The notes below the pieces were generated by a model. The model did not search any database. It was given only the letters and a program-made list of their open reading frames with translations, and was not told the origin of the DNA. A program made the position numbers and the translations under genes. Positions 18,866-27,448 of a DNA stretch of 64,000 nucleotides are shown here, one piece after another; position 1 is the first letter of the stretch, and every line of letters starts with the position of its first letter. Source of the stretch: Collinsella sp. WCA1-178-WT-3 (M1) (GTDB lineage: Bacteria > Actinomycetota > Coriobacteriia > Coriobacteriales > Coriobacteriaceae); the NCBI RefSeq assembly GCF_009696325.1, contig NZ_VUME01000009.1, forward strand, positions 16,303-80,302, in the 5' to 3' direction.

Positions 18866-19681
18866 CTATGCCATCCCCTCGATAATCTTGGCAAGTTTCG
18901 CCGCCTGCTCGGACGCCGTTCCGTCAACGGCCTCGCACGTTTGGTCGCGGTCGGGCACAAACGATCGCACGACCTGTGTCGGCGAGCCGGCAAGACCGCA
19001 GCGCGCGGGGTCGGCGTTCACGTCGGCAGCGTTGACCACGCGCACGTCCGCCTCCTCGGCCGCACGAATACCGGCGATACTCGGCATACGCAGTTGGCCA
19101 ATCTCCTTGGCAGTCGTCATCGCGCACGGCATCTCAAGATAGACCGTCTCCTCGCCGGCATCGCAGCCGTGAACAAGCGCCAGTGAACCACAGGTCGTAA
19201 AGCCCGCACTCTGCACGCAACTCACGTCGGTCACGCAGGGAATCTCGAAGGCACCGGCAAGCTCGGGACCAATCTGGGCCGTATCGCCGTCCACCGCCAT
19301 CTTGCCGCAGATGAGCAGGTCGAAGTCCTCGTCGAGCGCCTCGATGCCGCACTTCAGGGCATAGGTGGTTGCCAGGGTATCGGCACCTGCAAAGGCGCGA
19401 TCGGTTAGCAGCAGTGCGTCATCGGCGCCTCGGGCGATGCAGTCGCGCAATAGCGATTCAGTCGCGGGGATGCCCATCGACACCACCGTTACGCGCACGT
19501 CCATGCCAAAGCCGATAAAGTCGTCCTTCAGCGCCAGCGCGCATTCCAAAGCGCTCGCGTCAAAGGGATTAATGACCGCCTGCTTGCCATCGCGCACGAT
19601 GGTATTGGTCTTGGGGTCCATCTTGACCTCGGTGCTGCCCGGCACCGCCTTGACGCACACCACCATATGGAAATCGCTCAT
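18866..19681 (-). CDS. etfB: Electron transfer flavoprotein beta subunit (LctB-like)
   Basis: A 271-residue EtfB that pairs with the downstream EtfA and carries the bifurcating-type FAD. Typical segments are VCVKAVPGSTEVKMDP at the N-terminus, NPFDASALECALALKD, and LLICGKMAVDGDTAQIGPEL. The ATG at 19681 has GGGGG nine nt upstream; a GTG at 19687 overlapping the upstream TGA is an alternative start adding two residues. It is the middle gene of an lctD-etfB-etfA operon and matches the electron-confurcating lactate dehydrogenase complex. Confidence 0.92.
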   Translation of the reverse strand: MSDFHMVVCVKAVPGSTEVKMDPKTNTIVRDGKQAVINPFDASALECALALKDDFIGFGMDVRVTVVSMGIPATESLLRDCIARGADDALLLTDRAFAGADTLATTYALKCGIEALDEDFDLLICGKMAVDGDTAQIGPELAGAFEIPCVTDVSCVQSAGFTTCGSLALVHGCDAGEETVYLEMPCAMTTAKEIGQLRMPSIAGIRAAEEADVRVVNAADVNADPARCGLAGSPTQVVRSFVPDRDQTCEAVDGTASEQAAKLAKIIEGMA

Positions 19682-19683
19682 CT

Positions 19684-21285
19684 TCACGCGCCCCCTTTCT
19701 GGACGAGCTCATCCAAGAGCTTCTCCGAAAACAGGTTACCGCGGCCCAACTGCCCGGCAGGATCGAGCTGGAGCTTGAGCCGCGCCGACTCGACCATGGC
19801 CTCGTGACCGTACATCGTCTCCAAGAAGCCCGCCTTGATCTTGCCGACGCCGTGTTCGGCGGAGACGGCGCCGCCCATGGCCGTGACCTCGGAAGCCCAC
19901 TGGGCAAAGAGCTCTCCGCCGCGGCGGTAATCTTGCGCATCGCGCGGCAGAATGTTCACATGCAGATGGTTGTTACCGATGTGCCCCCAGGCGGCAGATT
20001 CAAGCCCACTTTCGGCCAACGTGCGGCGATAAAGGGCGATGACATCGGCCAAGCGTGCGTTGGGCACCGACATATCCGACCCCAGCTTGGTAATGGTGGG
20101 GTCCGTGCGGCGACGCTCGTCGATGAGCATGTTGACGCTCTCGGGCACCGCATGGCGGAAGAATCGCTGACACTCGCGATCGACCTCGGTGCGCGCGACC
20201 CATGTCGCATCGTCGCTGCCGCCCGCAAGCTCCAGTACCCACCCCAAGTGATACAGCTCCTCAGTCGCCTGGGCTTCGTCGTCGCAGTCGAGCTCCACGT
20301 AGACACAGACCTTGGCGTCTTTGTCGAGCGCCGGCAGCGAGGCGAACGCGGTCGACTGCTCACGCTGACGACGCAGGATATCCAGGGCGCCCGCATCGAA
20401 ATATTCGATGGCAGCCGCGTGGGACAGGACGGGACGTACAGAATCGGTGAAGGACACGGCCTTGTCTTCGCTGTCAAAGAAGCAGCTCACGCCCCAAACG
20501 ACCGCAGGCGCCGCCTGCAGGGCAATCTCGAGCTCGGTGATGACGCCGAGTGTGCCACACGCACCGATAAACAGATCGATGGCATCCATATCGTCAGCAA
20601 CGAAATAGCCCGAAGCATTTTTGGTCTTGGGCATGGTGTAGTCGGGAAGGTCGAGCTCGAGCGTGCGGCCCTGCACCGTGACGAGCGAAAGGCGACGACC
20701 CTGTGCAAAAACCTCGCCACGGTGAAGCTCGAGCAGGTCGCCATCGGTCAGCACGACATGAAGGCCCGTGACGTGAGGGCGCATGGGGCCGTAAGCGTAG
20801 CTACGGGCGCCGGAAGCGTTGCATGCCGCCATACCGCCCAGGCAGGCAGATGCCTCGGTGGGATCGGTAGGAAAGAATTGCTCGGGAGCTTCCTGGAACT
20901 CCTCGTAGGCCTCAAGCGATGCCTGGTCCCAGCCGGCAGTCGGCAGCACTTTCTTGCCCAGTTGCTTGCGCAGCTCAGACAGCACGACGCCGGGCGCCAC
21001 GCGCAAAAGAAAGCGGCCCTGCTCATCGCGGCGAATGCCTAGGTAGCGATTCATGCGGGAAGTATTGAGAATGTGACCGCCATGAGGCACGGCGCCGGCG
21101 GCAAGACCGGTCCGGGCGCCCTGAACCGTCACCGGGACACGCTCGGCATGGAGCTTTTCCATAATGGCGCGGACCTCGTCCTCCGTTGTCGGAAACGAGA
21201 TGCTCGAGGCCTCGCCCGATGTGCGAGACTCATCGCGACCATACTCTTCGAACTCGTCGGTGAAGGGTTTGATGGTTGCAGACAC
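19684..21285 (-). CDS. lctD: FAD-linked (D-)lactate dehydrogenase / glycolate oxidase GlcD type (LctD-like)
   Basis: A 533-residue flavoenzyme. Residues about 30-230 form an FAD_binding_4 (PCMH) domain (RVPVTVQGARTGLAAGAVPH, CLGGMAACNASGARSYAYG); the C-terminal half is FAD-oxidase_C ending in SAEHGVGKIKAGFLE. In this context it should oxidise lactate to pyruvate and pass electrons to EtfAB. Order here is dehydrogenase, etfB, etfA, whereas A. woodii has etfB, etfA, dehydrogenase. No lactate permease or racemase is adjacent. The gene is first in the operon and starts after AAAGGGGGAG. Confidence 0.92.
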   Translation of the reverse strand: MSATIKPFTDEFEEYGRDESRTSGEASSISFPTTEDEVRAIMEKLHAERVPVTVQGARTGLAAGAVPHGGHILNTSRMNRYLGIRRDEQGRFLLRVAPGVVLSELRKQLGKKVLPTAGWDQASLEAYEEFQEAPEQFFPTDPTEASACLGGMAACNASGARSYAYGPMRPHVTGLHVVLTDGDLLELHRGEVFAQGRRLSLVTVQGRTLELDLPDYTMPKTKNASGYFVADDMDAIDLFIGACGTLGVITELEIALQAAPAVVWGVSCFFDSEDKAVSFTDSVRPVLSHAAAIEYFDAGALDILRRQREQSTAFASLPALDKDAKVCVYVELDCDDEAQATEELYHLGWVLELAGGSDDATWVARTEVDRECQRFFRHAVPESVNMLIDERRRTDPTITKLGSDMSVPNARLADVIALYRRTLAESGLESAAWGHIGNNHLHVNILPRDAQDYRRGGELFAQWASEVTAMGGAVSAEHGVGKIKAGFLETMYGHEAMVESARLKLQLDPAGQLGRGNLFSEKLLDELVQKGGA

Positions 21286-21629
21286 GCGAACTCCCCCTTT
21301 AGCTAACTACAGTGTTTGCAGGGAAATGTTACCGCATCGTTTCACCGACATGTTCGAGACCGTCTCCATAATTGACGTTTTTAACGTTCGCGCAATTCGG
21401 CGAACGGTGGAATTTTCGAGACAAGCGACGCTTTTGCCACACGTTGCCGCGCAGCCACAACATGTGCATTTATCAGTCAAAAATAGTTGAGATTTTTTTC
21501 ACATGCTTTTACCTGCGGAGATATCGGCTCGTCAAGCAACTGGTTAGTTATTGGGCAAGTTGCGGCTGATACGGTCGGCATCGACAGCCAAACCAATAGG
21601 AGTTTTGGCCCCAGAGCAGGGAGGTTTCC
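21286..21629. promoter_or_regulatory. Divergent control region between lctD and the unknown surface operon
   Basis: No gene is credible in this 344-bp gap. An inverted repeat GTTCGC-N8-GCGAAC (21386-21405) could bind a regulator of the lactate operon. An AT-rich stretch at about 21476-21505 is the best place for promoters. The leader before 21630 can form GCAACT/AGTTGC pairing but does not match a riboswitch I recognise. Confidence 0.35.
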
Positions 21630-21926
21630 ATGGCATATTACTGGCCCCAATACGGTTTCGCCATCGAAGTCGATGACGACCCCTATCTCTTGCCTTTCGA
21701 CGAAGATGCATTTCCAGGTACGGAGGTCTACCACGTCACCACCGATGTGATCTGCGACCCCGAGTCGTTCTCGGCGCTCGCCCACCACATCGCGCGTATC
21801 CACAACATCGAGCTCCCTCACGACTTCGACGAGCTCATCTACTCGCGCCGCCTGATGCTTCACATGCTCTTTGGAGCGGACCCGTCCACGTTCGCACGTG
21901 TCTACACCACCAAGGACGCCGCATGA
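21630..21926 (+). CDS. Unknown small acidic protein, first gene of surface operon
   Basis: A 98-residue protein, rich in Asp, Glu, Tyr and His, beginning MAYYWPQYGFAIEVDDD. It has no signal peptide or membrane segment, so it is probably cytoplasmic. I do not recognise the family. GGGAGG precedes the ATG at good spacing, and the stop overlaps the next start as ATGA, which supports it as a real gene translationally coupled to a membrane-anchored protein. It is the only non-secreted member of the five-gene run to 24794. Confidence 0.7.
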   Translation: MAYYWPQYGFAIEVDDDPYLLPFDEDAFPGTEVYHVTTDVICDPESFSALAHHIARIHNIELPHDFDELIYSRRLMLHMLFGADPSTFARVYTTKDAA

Positions 21927-22432
21927 GTGCGAAGAAGCCACCCCGCCTTGCAGGACTGGGGCGTCGCAAGAAACTCGTCGTTGCCTGCCTGGCTGTCGTC
22001 TGCGCCCTCATCGCCGTAGGGCTATACGCCTGGCAGTCGCAGCCCGTGCCCGAAGCGGGCGCCTCAGTCACGACGGCAGAAGGTAAATCGCGCCAAGAAA
22101 TCCAGGATGAGCTCGACGCCATCGTCCGCAACAACATGATGACGATCTCGGTCGCGCCGGTCGCACAGTTGCAGGAAGGCGGCAAGTTGCGCGTCAACGT
22201 GCAAAACGTCCAAGACAACAAGTTTCCCCAGCGCTTCCGCGTGATTCAAAACGACGAGACCATCTATGAGTCCGGTGTGGTCGAAGCCGGCAAGACGGTT
22301 GAGACCTGCCCCGCCGGCGATATCCAAGAAGGCGAGGCATATATCGAGATTCAGGCACTCGATGCCAAGACCTACGACACCCACGGCAATCCGACGCGCG
22401 TCAAAGTGCGGGTGGCACAGGCAGAAGGCTAG
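21923..22432 (+). CDS. Unknown membrane-anchored extracytoplasmic protein
   Basis: A 169-residue protein. A basic N-terminus (KKPPRLAGLGRRKK) is followed by one hydrophobic segment at about residues 19-40, then an outside domain containing EGGKLRVNVQNVQDNKFPQR and ETIYESGVVEAGKTVE, suggestive of a beta-sandwich. The anchor lacks a clear cleavage site, so it is probably a type II membrane protein. Family not recognised. It starts inside the upstream gene (ATGA overlap) and is followed 87 bp later by a secreted protein. Confidence 0.75.
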   Translation: MSAKKPPRLAGLGRRKKLVVACLAVVCALIAVGLYAWQSQPVPEAGASVTTAEGKSRQEIQDELDAIVRNNMMTISVAPVAQLQEGGKLRVNVQNVQDNKFPQRFRVIQNDETIYESGVVEAGKTVETCPAGDIQEGEAYIEIQALDAKTYDTHGNPTRVKVRVAQAEG

Positions 22433-22519
22433 TGGCCGACGCGCTCGCAGGGGCAGCACCCTGTCCCCATTCGTCCAACCATCACGGAAACAGTCCGTGA
22501 CGAGCAGAAAGGATCGATT

Positions 22520-23122
22520 ATGAACACACCCATGAATCTGAGCGGAGCCAGGGCACTCGCCGTGGGCGCAGGGCTTACGCTCGCACTTGCGATGGGCGCC
22601 GCGCCAACGGCGGCCATGGCAGAGGTGCGCGTTGGAACCACCGATGTGACGGTGAAGGCCGACATTAGCAATGTTTCGTTTAAGGCGCCAACGGTCATCC
22701 CCTTTGCCGCCAAAGCCGACGGAACGCTTGTAGGACCCTCCGACGAGACAATTACCATCGACAACCTCTCGGCATATGGCATCCACGTCACCAACATGAA
22801 GGTCACGGCCAAGAACGACTGGACAATCGTTGCAGACGCAAAGACGGGCTCGGCCCAGAACTCCATCGATTTTAAGGTTGGCCCCGATACGGCAGAAAAG
22901 GATGCCAGCTCGGCGACTCAGACTACGGGCCTCGATCTTTCCACAGACGCAAGCTTCGACATGAAGTACAAGGACATTGGCGACGGAACGGACAAAATTA
23001 GGCTCAATGTGAGTGGCCACGTCGCCCGCGTCACGCGTGACATCTACCACGCCACCGGTACGGGAGATCAAGTGGCAAGCATCACCTGGACGGTCGAGCC
23101 CGGTGCGCACGCCACGTCCTAA
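22520..23122 (+). CDS. Unknown secreted protein, candidate surface or fibre subunit
   Basis: A 200-residue protein with a classical signal peptide (hydrophobic residues about 10-33, probable cleavage after AMA). The mature part is beta-rich, with VIPFAAKADGTLVGPSDETI followed by NLSAYGIHVTNMKV. This PF-x-DGT-x-P pattern resembles Gram-positive surface beta-sandwich proteins, but I cannot name a family. No LPXTG, WxL or other anchor is visible. AAAGGATCGATT precedes the ATG. The next gene overlaps its 3' end. Confidence 0.75.
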   Translation: MNTPMNLSGARALAVGAGLTLALAMGAAPTAAMAEVRVGTTDVTVKADISNVSFKAPTVIPFAAKADGTLVGPSDETITIDNLSAYGIHVTNMKVTAKNDWTIVADAKTGSAQNSIDFKVGPDTAEKDASSATQTTGLDLSTDASFDMKYKDIGDGTDKIRLNVSGHVARVTRDIYHATGTGDQVASITWTVEPGAHATS

Positions 23123-23363
23123 GGCGATTGCACTGGCCGCCATCGTCGGCATCTTGGCGTCCGCACCCGCAATGGCCTTTGCTCAACAAGAGCAAGCGCA
23201 AGCGGCCACAGAAGTGACCGTCGATCTTTCGGGCCTTAATCGCGGCAGCCGTCACGAGCCGCTCGTCCAGACGAGCGACACCCGACAACTCATTGCGGTA
23301 GGCGTCGCCACGGTGGGAGCAGGACTGACGTGCCTTGGCCTGCACATCAAACGCAACCAATAG
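23103..23363 (+). CDS. Unknown small secreted or membrane protein (GTG start)
   Basis: An 86-residue protein beginning MRTPRPKAIALAAIVGILAS, with a signal-peptide-like N-terminus, a short middle region (VTVDLSGLNRGSRHEP), a second hydrophobic segment (GVATVGAGLTCLGL) and the basic end HIKRNQ. The hydrophobic segment plus positive tail resembles the retention end of surface proteins, without a sortase motif. The GTG at 23103 overlaps the upstream gene by 20 bp and marks the signal peptide; the frame extends upstream to 23013 but that part lies in the previous gene. Confidence 0.6.
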   Translation: MRTPRPKAIALAAIVGILASAPAMAFAQQEQAQAATEVTVDLSGLNRGSRHEPLVQTSDTRQLIAVGVATVGAGLTCLGLHIKRNQ

Positions 23364-23402
23364 CCAAGCACGACCGGAGTACGCGGAATAGATAGGAGAA
23401 CC

Positions 23403-24794
23403 ATGGCACCCAAAAACCTTTTGCCCGTTGCCGCGCTCTGCAGCGCACTGGCGAGCGGTACGCCTCTCGCCGCTTGGGCGACGCCCGCCACGGCAAGCTC
23501 CTTACCGCAAGCTCTGAACCCCGCGTCGAATTCGTCGGGTATCGTCGTCTGCCAACGTTTTTCGCTCGCACATGCCACGGTCCGAACCTCGGGATGCCTT
23601 CACCGCAATACGGTCGACTCGATAGTCGTGGATATCAATCGACCGGACAAGGAGAACGGCCCCCAGACAGGTTGCGCCATCTGCACATGGAAATCGGCTG
23701 CAGTCGACGCCGATGGCGACCCATGCGACTTAGAGCTGCGCATCGATATTGCCTCGGTCGATGACTCGGCGAACGGGGCAAAGGTCGTCTTCGACAGCGC
23801 GGCCCATGAAGAAGAAGGGGGTGTATGCCTGGGCTGCGTTCCCTCGAATGTCGATGGCGCGCAGCCCATCATCTCCTTTACGGCGTCGCTGCGGCTGACC
23901 AAGGCGGACACCGAAGCCATCGCAACGGGAGATGCGCCTTTGCTGTTCTACGCTGGCGACGCGGACGACCAAAAGGCTCAAAGCACCAGGCAGAAGGGCT
24001 CGCATAACCTCACGCGCGGATCAGAACGCGCCCCCATCAATATCGATGCCCAGGAGCCGGGCGTGCAGCGCATTCTCGCCGATCCGGCGCTGCTCCAAAT
24101 GACATGGCACGGAGTTGGGTCCATCGAGATTGCCGCTCCTATATCGAGCGATAATGACAAATCCCCCAAAGACGAGGTCGCAGACGCACCGGCACATGTT
24201 GACGATGCATCATCAGAAGACAACGCTGCGGTTCCTCTCGAGAAGCCAAGCGGCAGCGCCACCGAACTAGGCGATTCCCAACCGAAAGACGGCCTGGACT
24301 TTGCCGCTCCCCCAGGTGTCGACGAAGGCAACTGTTGCATGATGGTCGCGCTCGACCACACGGAAACCGTCGATGCTGCAAGCATTGAGCCAGTCGCTGC
24401 CAATGCGCCCCGCCGCAAAAATATCCTCATCGCATTCCCCAAAACCGTCGAGCTCGTCTTTTTGCCTTCGGGCGAAGTCGTCGCGCCTACGGCACTTACA
24501 GCAGTGGGAGCAAAGAACGCATCGAACGATATCCAAGCTATCTCGGCACTTGATGCCACAACGACCGCCAAGTTACACCTTTATTCCGTTGCAGCAGACG
24601 GAACGCGAACCGAAGAATTCGACGGAACCAAGCTTTTGGTTCCTCGTCGCATCGGTATCCAAGAAGACGTCCCCTATCAAATGGAACTTGAAGGGTTCGA
24701 TCGCGCACGAGATGCCGACATCATTGCCGCAGCCATCGAATCCCCGCAGCACCTCATGACGCTGCGCTTCGACTTTAGCCCCATCCTGTCCTAG
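23403..24794 (+). CDS. Unknown secreted Cys-containing protein
   Basis: A 463-residue protein with a signal peptide (about residues 1-32). The mature chain has Cys pairs (TGCAICTW, GVCLGCV, GNCCMMV), an acidic Ser/Asp/Glu-rich linker at about 245-300, and a beta-rich C-terminal part containing ELVFLPSGEVVAP. No anchor, catalytic motif or known domain was recognised. AGGAGAACC precedes the ATG. It closes the five-gene run that starts at 21630; the Cys pairs suggest disulphides or metal binding outside the cell. Confidence 0.7.
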   Translation: MAPKNLLPVAALCSALASGTPLAAWATPATASSLPQALNPASNSSGIVVCQRFSLAHATVRTSGCLHRNTVDSIVVDINRPDKENGPQTGCAICTWKSAAVDADGDPCDLELRIDIASVDDSANGAKVVFDSAAHEEEGGVCLGCVPSNVDGAQPIISFTASLRLTKADTEAIATGDAPLLFYAGDADDQKAQSTRQKGSHNLTRGSERAPINIDAQEPGVQRILADPALLQMTWHGVGSIEIAAPISSDNDKSPKDEVADAPAHVDDASSEDNAAVPLEKPSGSATELGDSQPKDGLDFAAPPGVDEGNCCMMVALDHTETVDAASIEPVAANAPRRKNILIAFPKTVELVFLPSGEVVAPTALTAVGAKNASNDIQAISALDATTTAKLHLYSVAADGTRTEEFDGTKLLVPRRIGIQEDVPYQMELEGFDRARDADIIAAAIESPQHLMTLRFDFSPILS

Positions 24795-24882
24795 ACCGCT
24801 AACCGCCGCTTGGCTCGGATACTGAGCGCCCCCTCCCCGTTCTGCTACGATTGCCGCGTTGGCATCAATTACAGGAGGGTTC

Positions 24883-25599
24883 ATGCCGGGTTTAGGAACG
24901 ATCATCAACGTCGCGCTTTTGATCGCGGGCGGTCTGCTTGGCCTTATGGGCGGGCGCTTCATTACGCCTCGCATCCAAGACACGCTCATGAAGGCGTCGG
25001 GGTTGTGCGTTCTGTTTATCGGCCTGGGCGGCACCATGCAAAAGATGCTCGTTATCGATGGAGAGGCGTTGGCGACCACCGGCACCACCATGCTTATCGT
25101 CTCATTTGCCCTCGGTTCGCTCATCGGCGAGGCCATCAACCTGGAGGCCGCCATCGAGAACCTCGGCGAATGGCTCAAGCGCAAAACCGGCAGCGAAGGC
25201 GACAACGAGTTCACCAACGCCTTTGTCTCGGCATCGCTCACCGTGTGTATCGGTGCCATGGCCATCGTAGGATCGATTCAGGACGGTCTGCTCGGCGACT
25301 GGTCCACGCTTGCCCTGAAGGGCGCGCTGGACTGCATCATCGTCTGCACCATGACGGCCTCGCTTGGCCGCGGCTGCATCTTCTCGGCCCTGCCCGTTGC
25401 CGTATTCCAGGGCACGATCACGCTTTTTGCCGGCGCACTCTCCCCCATCATGACCACCGCAGCCCTCGACAGCCTTTCGCTTGTGGGCTCTATGCTCATC
25501 TTCTGTGTTGGGGTTAACCTTATTCGACCTCAGACCTTCCGCACGGCCAACATGCTCCCCTCCGTCGTCGTGGCGGTCATCTACGCCCTCTTGTTCTAA
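24883..25599 (+). CDS. DUF554 family membrane protein
   Basis: A 238-residue membrane protein with about seven hydrophobic segments. It matches the DUF554 (YdfK/YqgA-like) pattern: GTIINVALLIAGGLLGLMGG at the N-terminus, then GSIQDGLLGDWSTLALKGAL and FQGTITLFAGALSP. Function in the family is uncertain, with transport suggested. The ATG at 24883 follows ACAGGAGGG; the overlapping frame from 24810 is a shadow. Confidence 0.88.
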   Translation: MPGLGTIINVALLIAGGLLGLMGGRFITPRIQDTLMKASGLCVLFIGLGGTMQKMLVIDGEALATTGTTMLIVSFALGSLIGEAINLEAAIENLGEWLKRKTGSEGDNEFTNAFVSASLTVCIGAMAIVGSIQDGLLGDWSTLALKGALDCIIVCTMTASLGRGCIFSALPVAVFQGTITLFAGALSPIMTTAALDSLSLVGSMLIFCVGVNLIRPQTFRTANMLPSVVVAVIYALLF

Positions 25600-25621
25600 A
25601 TCTATCTACGTAGCGATATCT

Positions 25622-25650
25622 CGAACACCTGTTTGATGCTGTGCTATGAT
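25622..25650 (+). promoter_or_regulatory. Candidate promoter of the TerB-ATPase-helicase operon
   Basis: CGAACA (-35, 4 of 6) and TATGAT (-10, extended by TGC) are 17 bp apart, about 37 bp before the GTG start at 25688. The extended -10 TGCTATGAT is the strongest part. Confidence 0.5.
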
Positions 25651-25687
25651 ATGAGGTCACCGAAGCTGCGTTAGGAGAGGAGAAGCG

Positions 25688-27448
25688 GTGGCCGACCAGG
25701 ACGTCAAGATGCTCATCGAGCGCATTATGGCCGAGGCCCGGACCCATCAGTCCGCCCGCTTCTCAAACGAAATCTATGCCGACGAGCCGATTCTCAAGAC
25801 CGGTCGACAGATGCAGAACTTCCTCCCCGACCAGTACCGCAAGATGCGCGAGATATCGCGCTGGCAAGATGATCCCAAAGGCGGCGCGGGACGTTGGCTA
25901 TCGGAGGCGGAGCTCTTTTACCGCCAAGGCCTGCTGATGGCCGACTTCGAGGACGATTGTCCCTACAACGGCACCTTTAAGTCGTACTTTCCCACCTACA
26001 ATGCCATGAGCGATCGACAGTTGCGCGGCTACTTTACCTGGCGTGCCCAAGTGCGCCGCGGAACTGTCGAGGAAACGTCTACGTCTTTTGCCTTCCTGTA
26101 TCTCTATGAGCTGATCTGCGGCATTGGCGTAGATGACCCACTCGATGGCTTTAGCAAAATCAAGGCCTTTTGGAACGCCTATCGTGCCTTCGAGCCCGGC
26201 ATCGACCGGTTTGCACGCGTGTGGTTGCAAGATTACGCCGTTTTCCACGGGCTCGACCCCAAACTGCTTCGCGACTCTAAAACCGTCATGTTCGATAACG
26301 CCCTTATCGAGCTGCGGCGCGCGGCTCGAGACCTTGCACCTGCACCGACGCCGCCGGACCTGGCGCCTGCGCGTCGCAAGACCTCCGAGCCTACGCTCCC
26401 CCTCCCGCCCGACGAGGCGGGCGAGGAGCGACTCATGGCCGCTATCAACGCCCTCTCCACGTATAACCTCAATAACTCTAGACTCGATCGCAGCCACCAT
26501 CGCGACCTACGCCACGTGGCATGTGCCGTGTACGTCCGCATGGCGCGCTACTATGACACGCATCGAAAGACCGGTATCGTGGCGAGCTTGTTTGGGGAGG
26601 AGACGGCCATGCCCTATACCATGTTTGCCTCGGCCGTGTTCTTTGCGCCCGAGCGCCACGAGGACTGCGAATACCGTCTTGACCCCATCCATATCTACCG
26701 CTGCCAAAACGGTTTTTGGGAATGCATGCGAATTCACGGCAGCAGGCAAAAGAGCAGCAAGCTTGGTGAGATGATGCGCGCCTGCGACCAACGTCTGCGC
26801 CTGGCCCTAGCCCCCGCCCACCCCCTGAAGGAGGAGAAGATCCCCAAATATCTGGCCAAAATCATCGATGACGAGATCGTGGCATGGCTTTCGTGGGATG
26901 CCGCACACCAGCCCGTCAAGATCGATATCGATTTGAGCCAGCTGGGGCACATTCGGAGCGCCGCCGCGCAAACGCGTGAAGCGCTTTTGATTGATGAGGA
27001 GCGCGAGGACGGCACGCCCGTGGAAGCCGAGGCAACGCTTATCGAGCAGCCGGGCCGCGAGTCTGCGCCCGGCATGACTGCCGAACCTGGCGAGATGACC
27101 ATACAGCAAGACGAACCCGACGAGCCGACTGTCTCCGCCGAAGAGTTTGGCGTCATGGCACCGCTCCTCGTGTCTGCGCCCGCACTCGTAACGCCCGCGT
27201 CTGCCGAAGCTACGAACAAACTCGCGCCCGCCGAAGATGCCTTTCTTCGCGCGCTCCTCGAGCAAAACACAGCGCAAGCGACATCGGCAGTGGAGAGGTC
27301 GGGCCAGAGTGAGGATATGCTCGTCGACAGCATCAACGAGACGCTCTTTGACCTGGTGGGAGACACCGTTATCGAGTTCGGCGCGGCAGGACCGCAAATT
27401 ATCGAGGATTACGAAGCAGACGTGAGAGGATACCTAGACCATGAGTGA
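25688..27448 (+). CDS. sngA: TerB N-terminal-domain protein (SngA-like, Shango defence system)
   Basis: A 586-residue protein. Residues about 40-200 resemble the TerB_N domain: GRWLSEAELFYRQGLLMADF, QLRGYFTWRAQVRRG, FAFLYLYELICGIG. The middle is helical and Arg-rich; residues about 435-560 are acidic and low-complexity; the C-terminus is again helical (VDSINETLFDLVGDTVIEF). A TerB-domain protein followed by an ATPase and a helicase is the reported composition of the Shango anti-phage system (SngABC). The GTG start follows AGGAGAGGAG, and the 3' end overlaps the next gene by 8 bp. Assignment rests on domains and order. Confidence 0.75.
   Translation: MADQDVKMLIERIMAEARTHQSARFSNEIYADEPILKTGRQMQNFLPDQYRKMREISRWQDDPKGGAGRWLSEAELFYRQGLLMADFEDDCPYNGTFKSYFPTYNAMSDRQLRGYFTWRAQVRRGTVEETSTSFAFLYLYELICGIGVDDPLDGFSKIKAFWNAYRAFEPGIDRFARVWLQDYAVFHGLDPKLLRDSKTVMFDNALIELRRAARDLAPAPTPPDLAPARRKTSEPTLPLPPDEAGEERLMAAINALSTYNLNNSRLDRSHHRDLRHVACAVYVRMARYYDTHRKTGIVASLFGEETAMPYTMFASAVFFAPERHEDCEYRLDPIHIYRCQNGFWECMRIHGSRQKSSKLGEMMRACDQRLRLALAPAHPLKEEKIPKYLAKIIDDEIVAWLSWDAAHQPVKIDIDLSQLGHIRSAAAQTREALLIDEEREDGTPVEAEATLIEQPGRESAPGMTAEPGEMTIQQDEPDEPTVSAEEFGVMAPLLVSAPALVTPASAEATNKLAPAEDAFLRALLEQNTAQATSAVERSGQSEDMLVDSINETLFDLVGDTVIEFGAAGPQIIEDYEADVRGYLDHE

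Noticed and set aside
21480..21629. Riboswitch (cyclic di-GMP or similar) in the leader of the surface operon
   Set aside because: Some pairing is possible, but none of the conserved motifs of riboswitches I know is present.
24810..25517. 235-codon plus-strand frame overlapping the DUF554 gene
   Set aside because: His/Arg-rich shadow with no ribosome site; the overlapping frame at 24883 has membrane segments and ACAGGAGGG.
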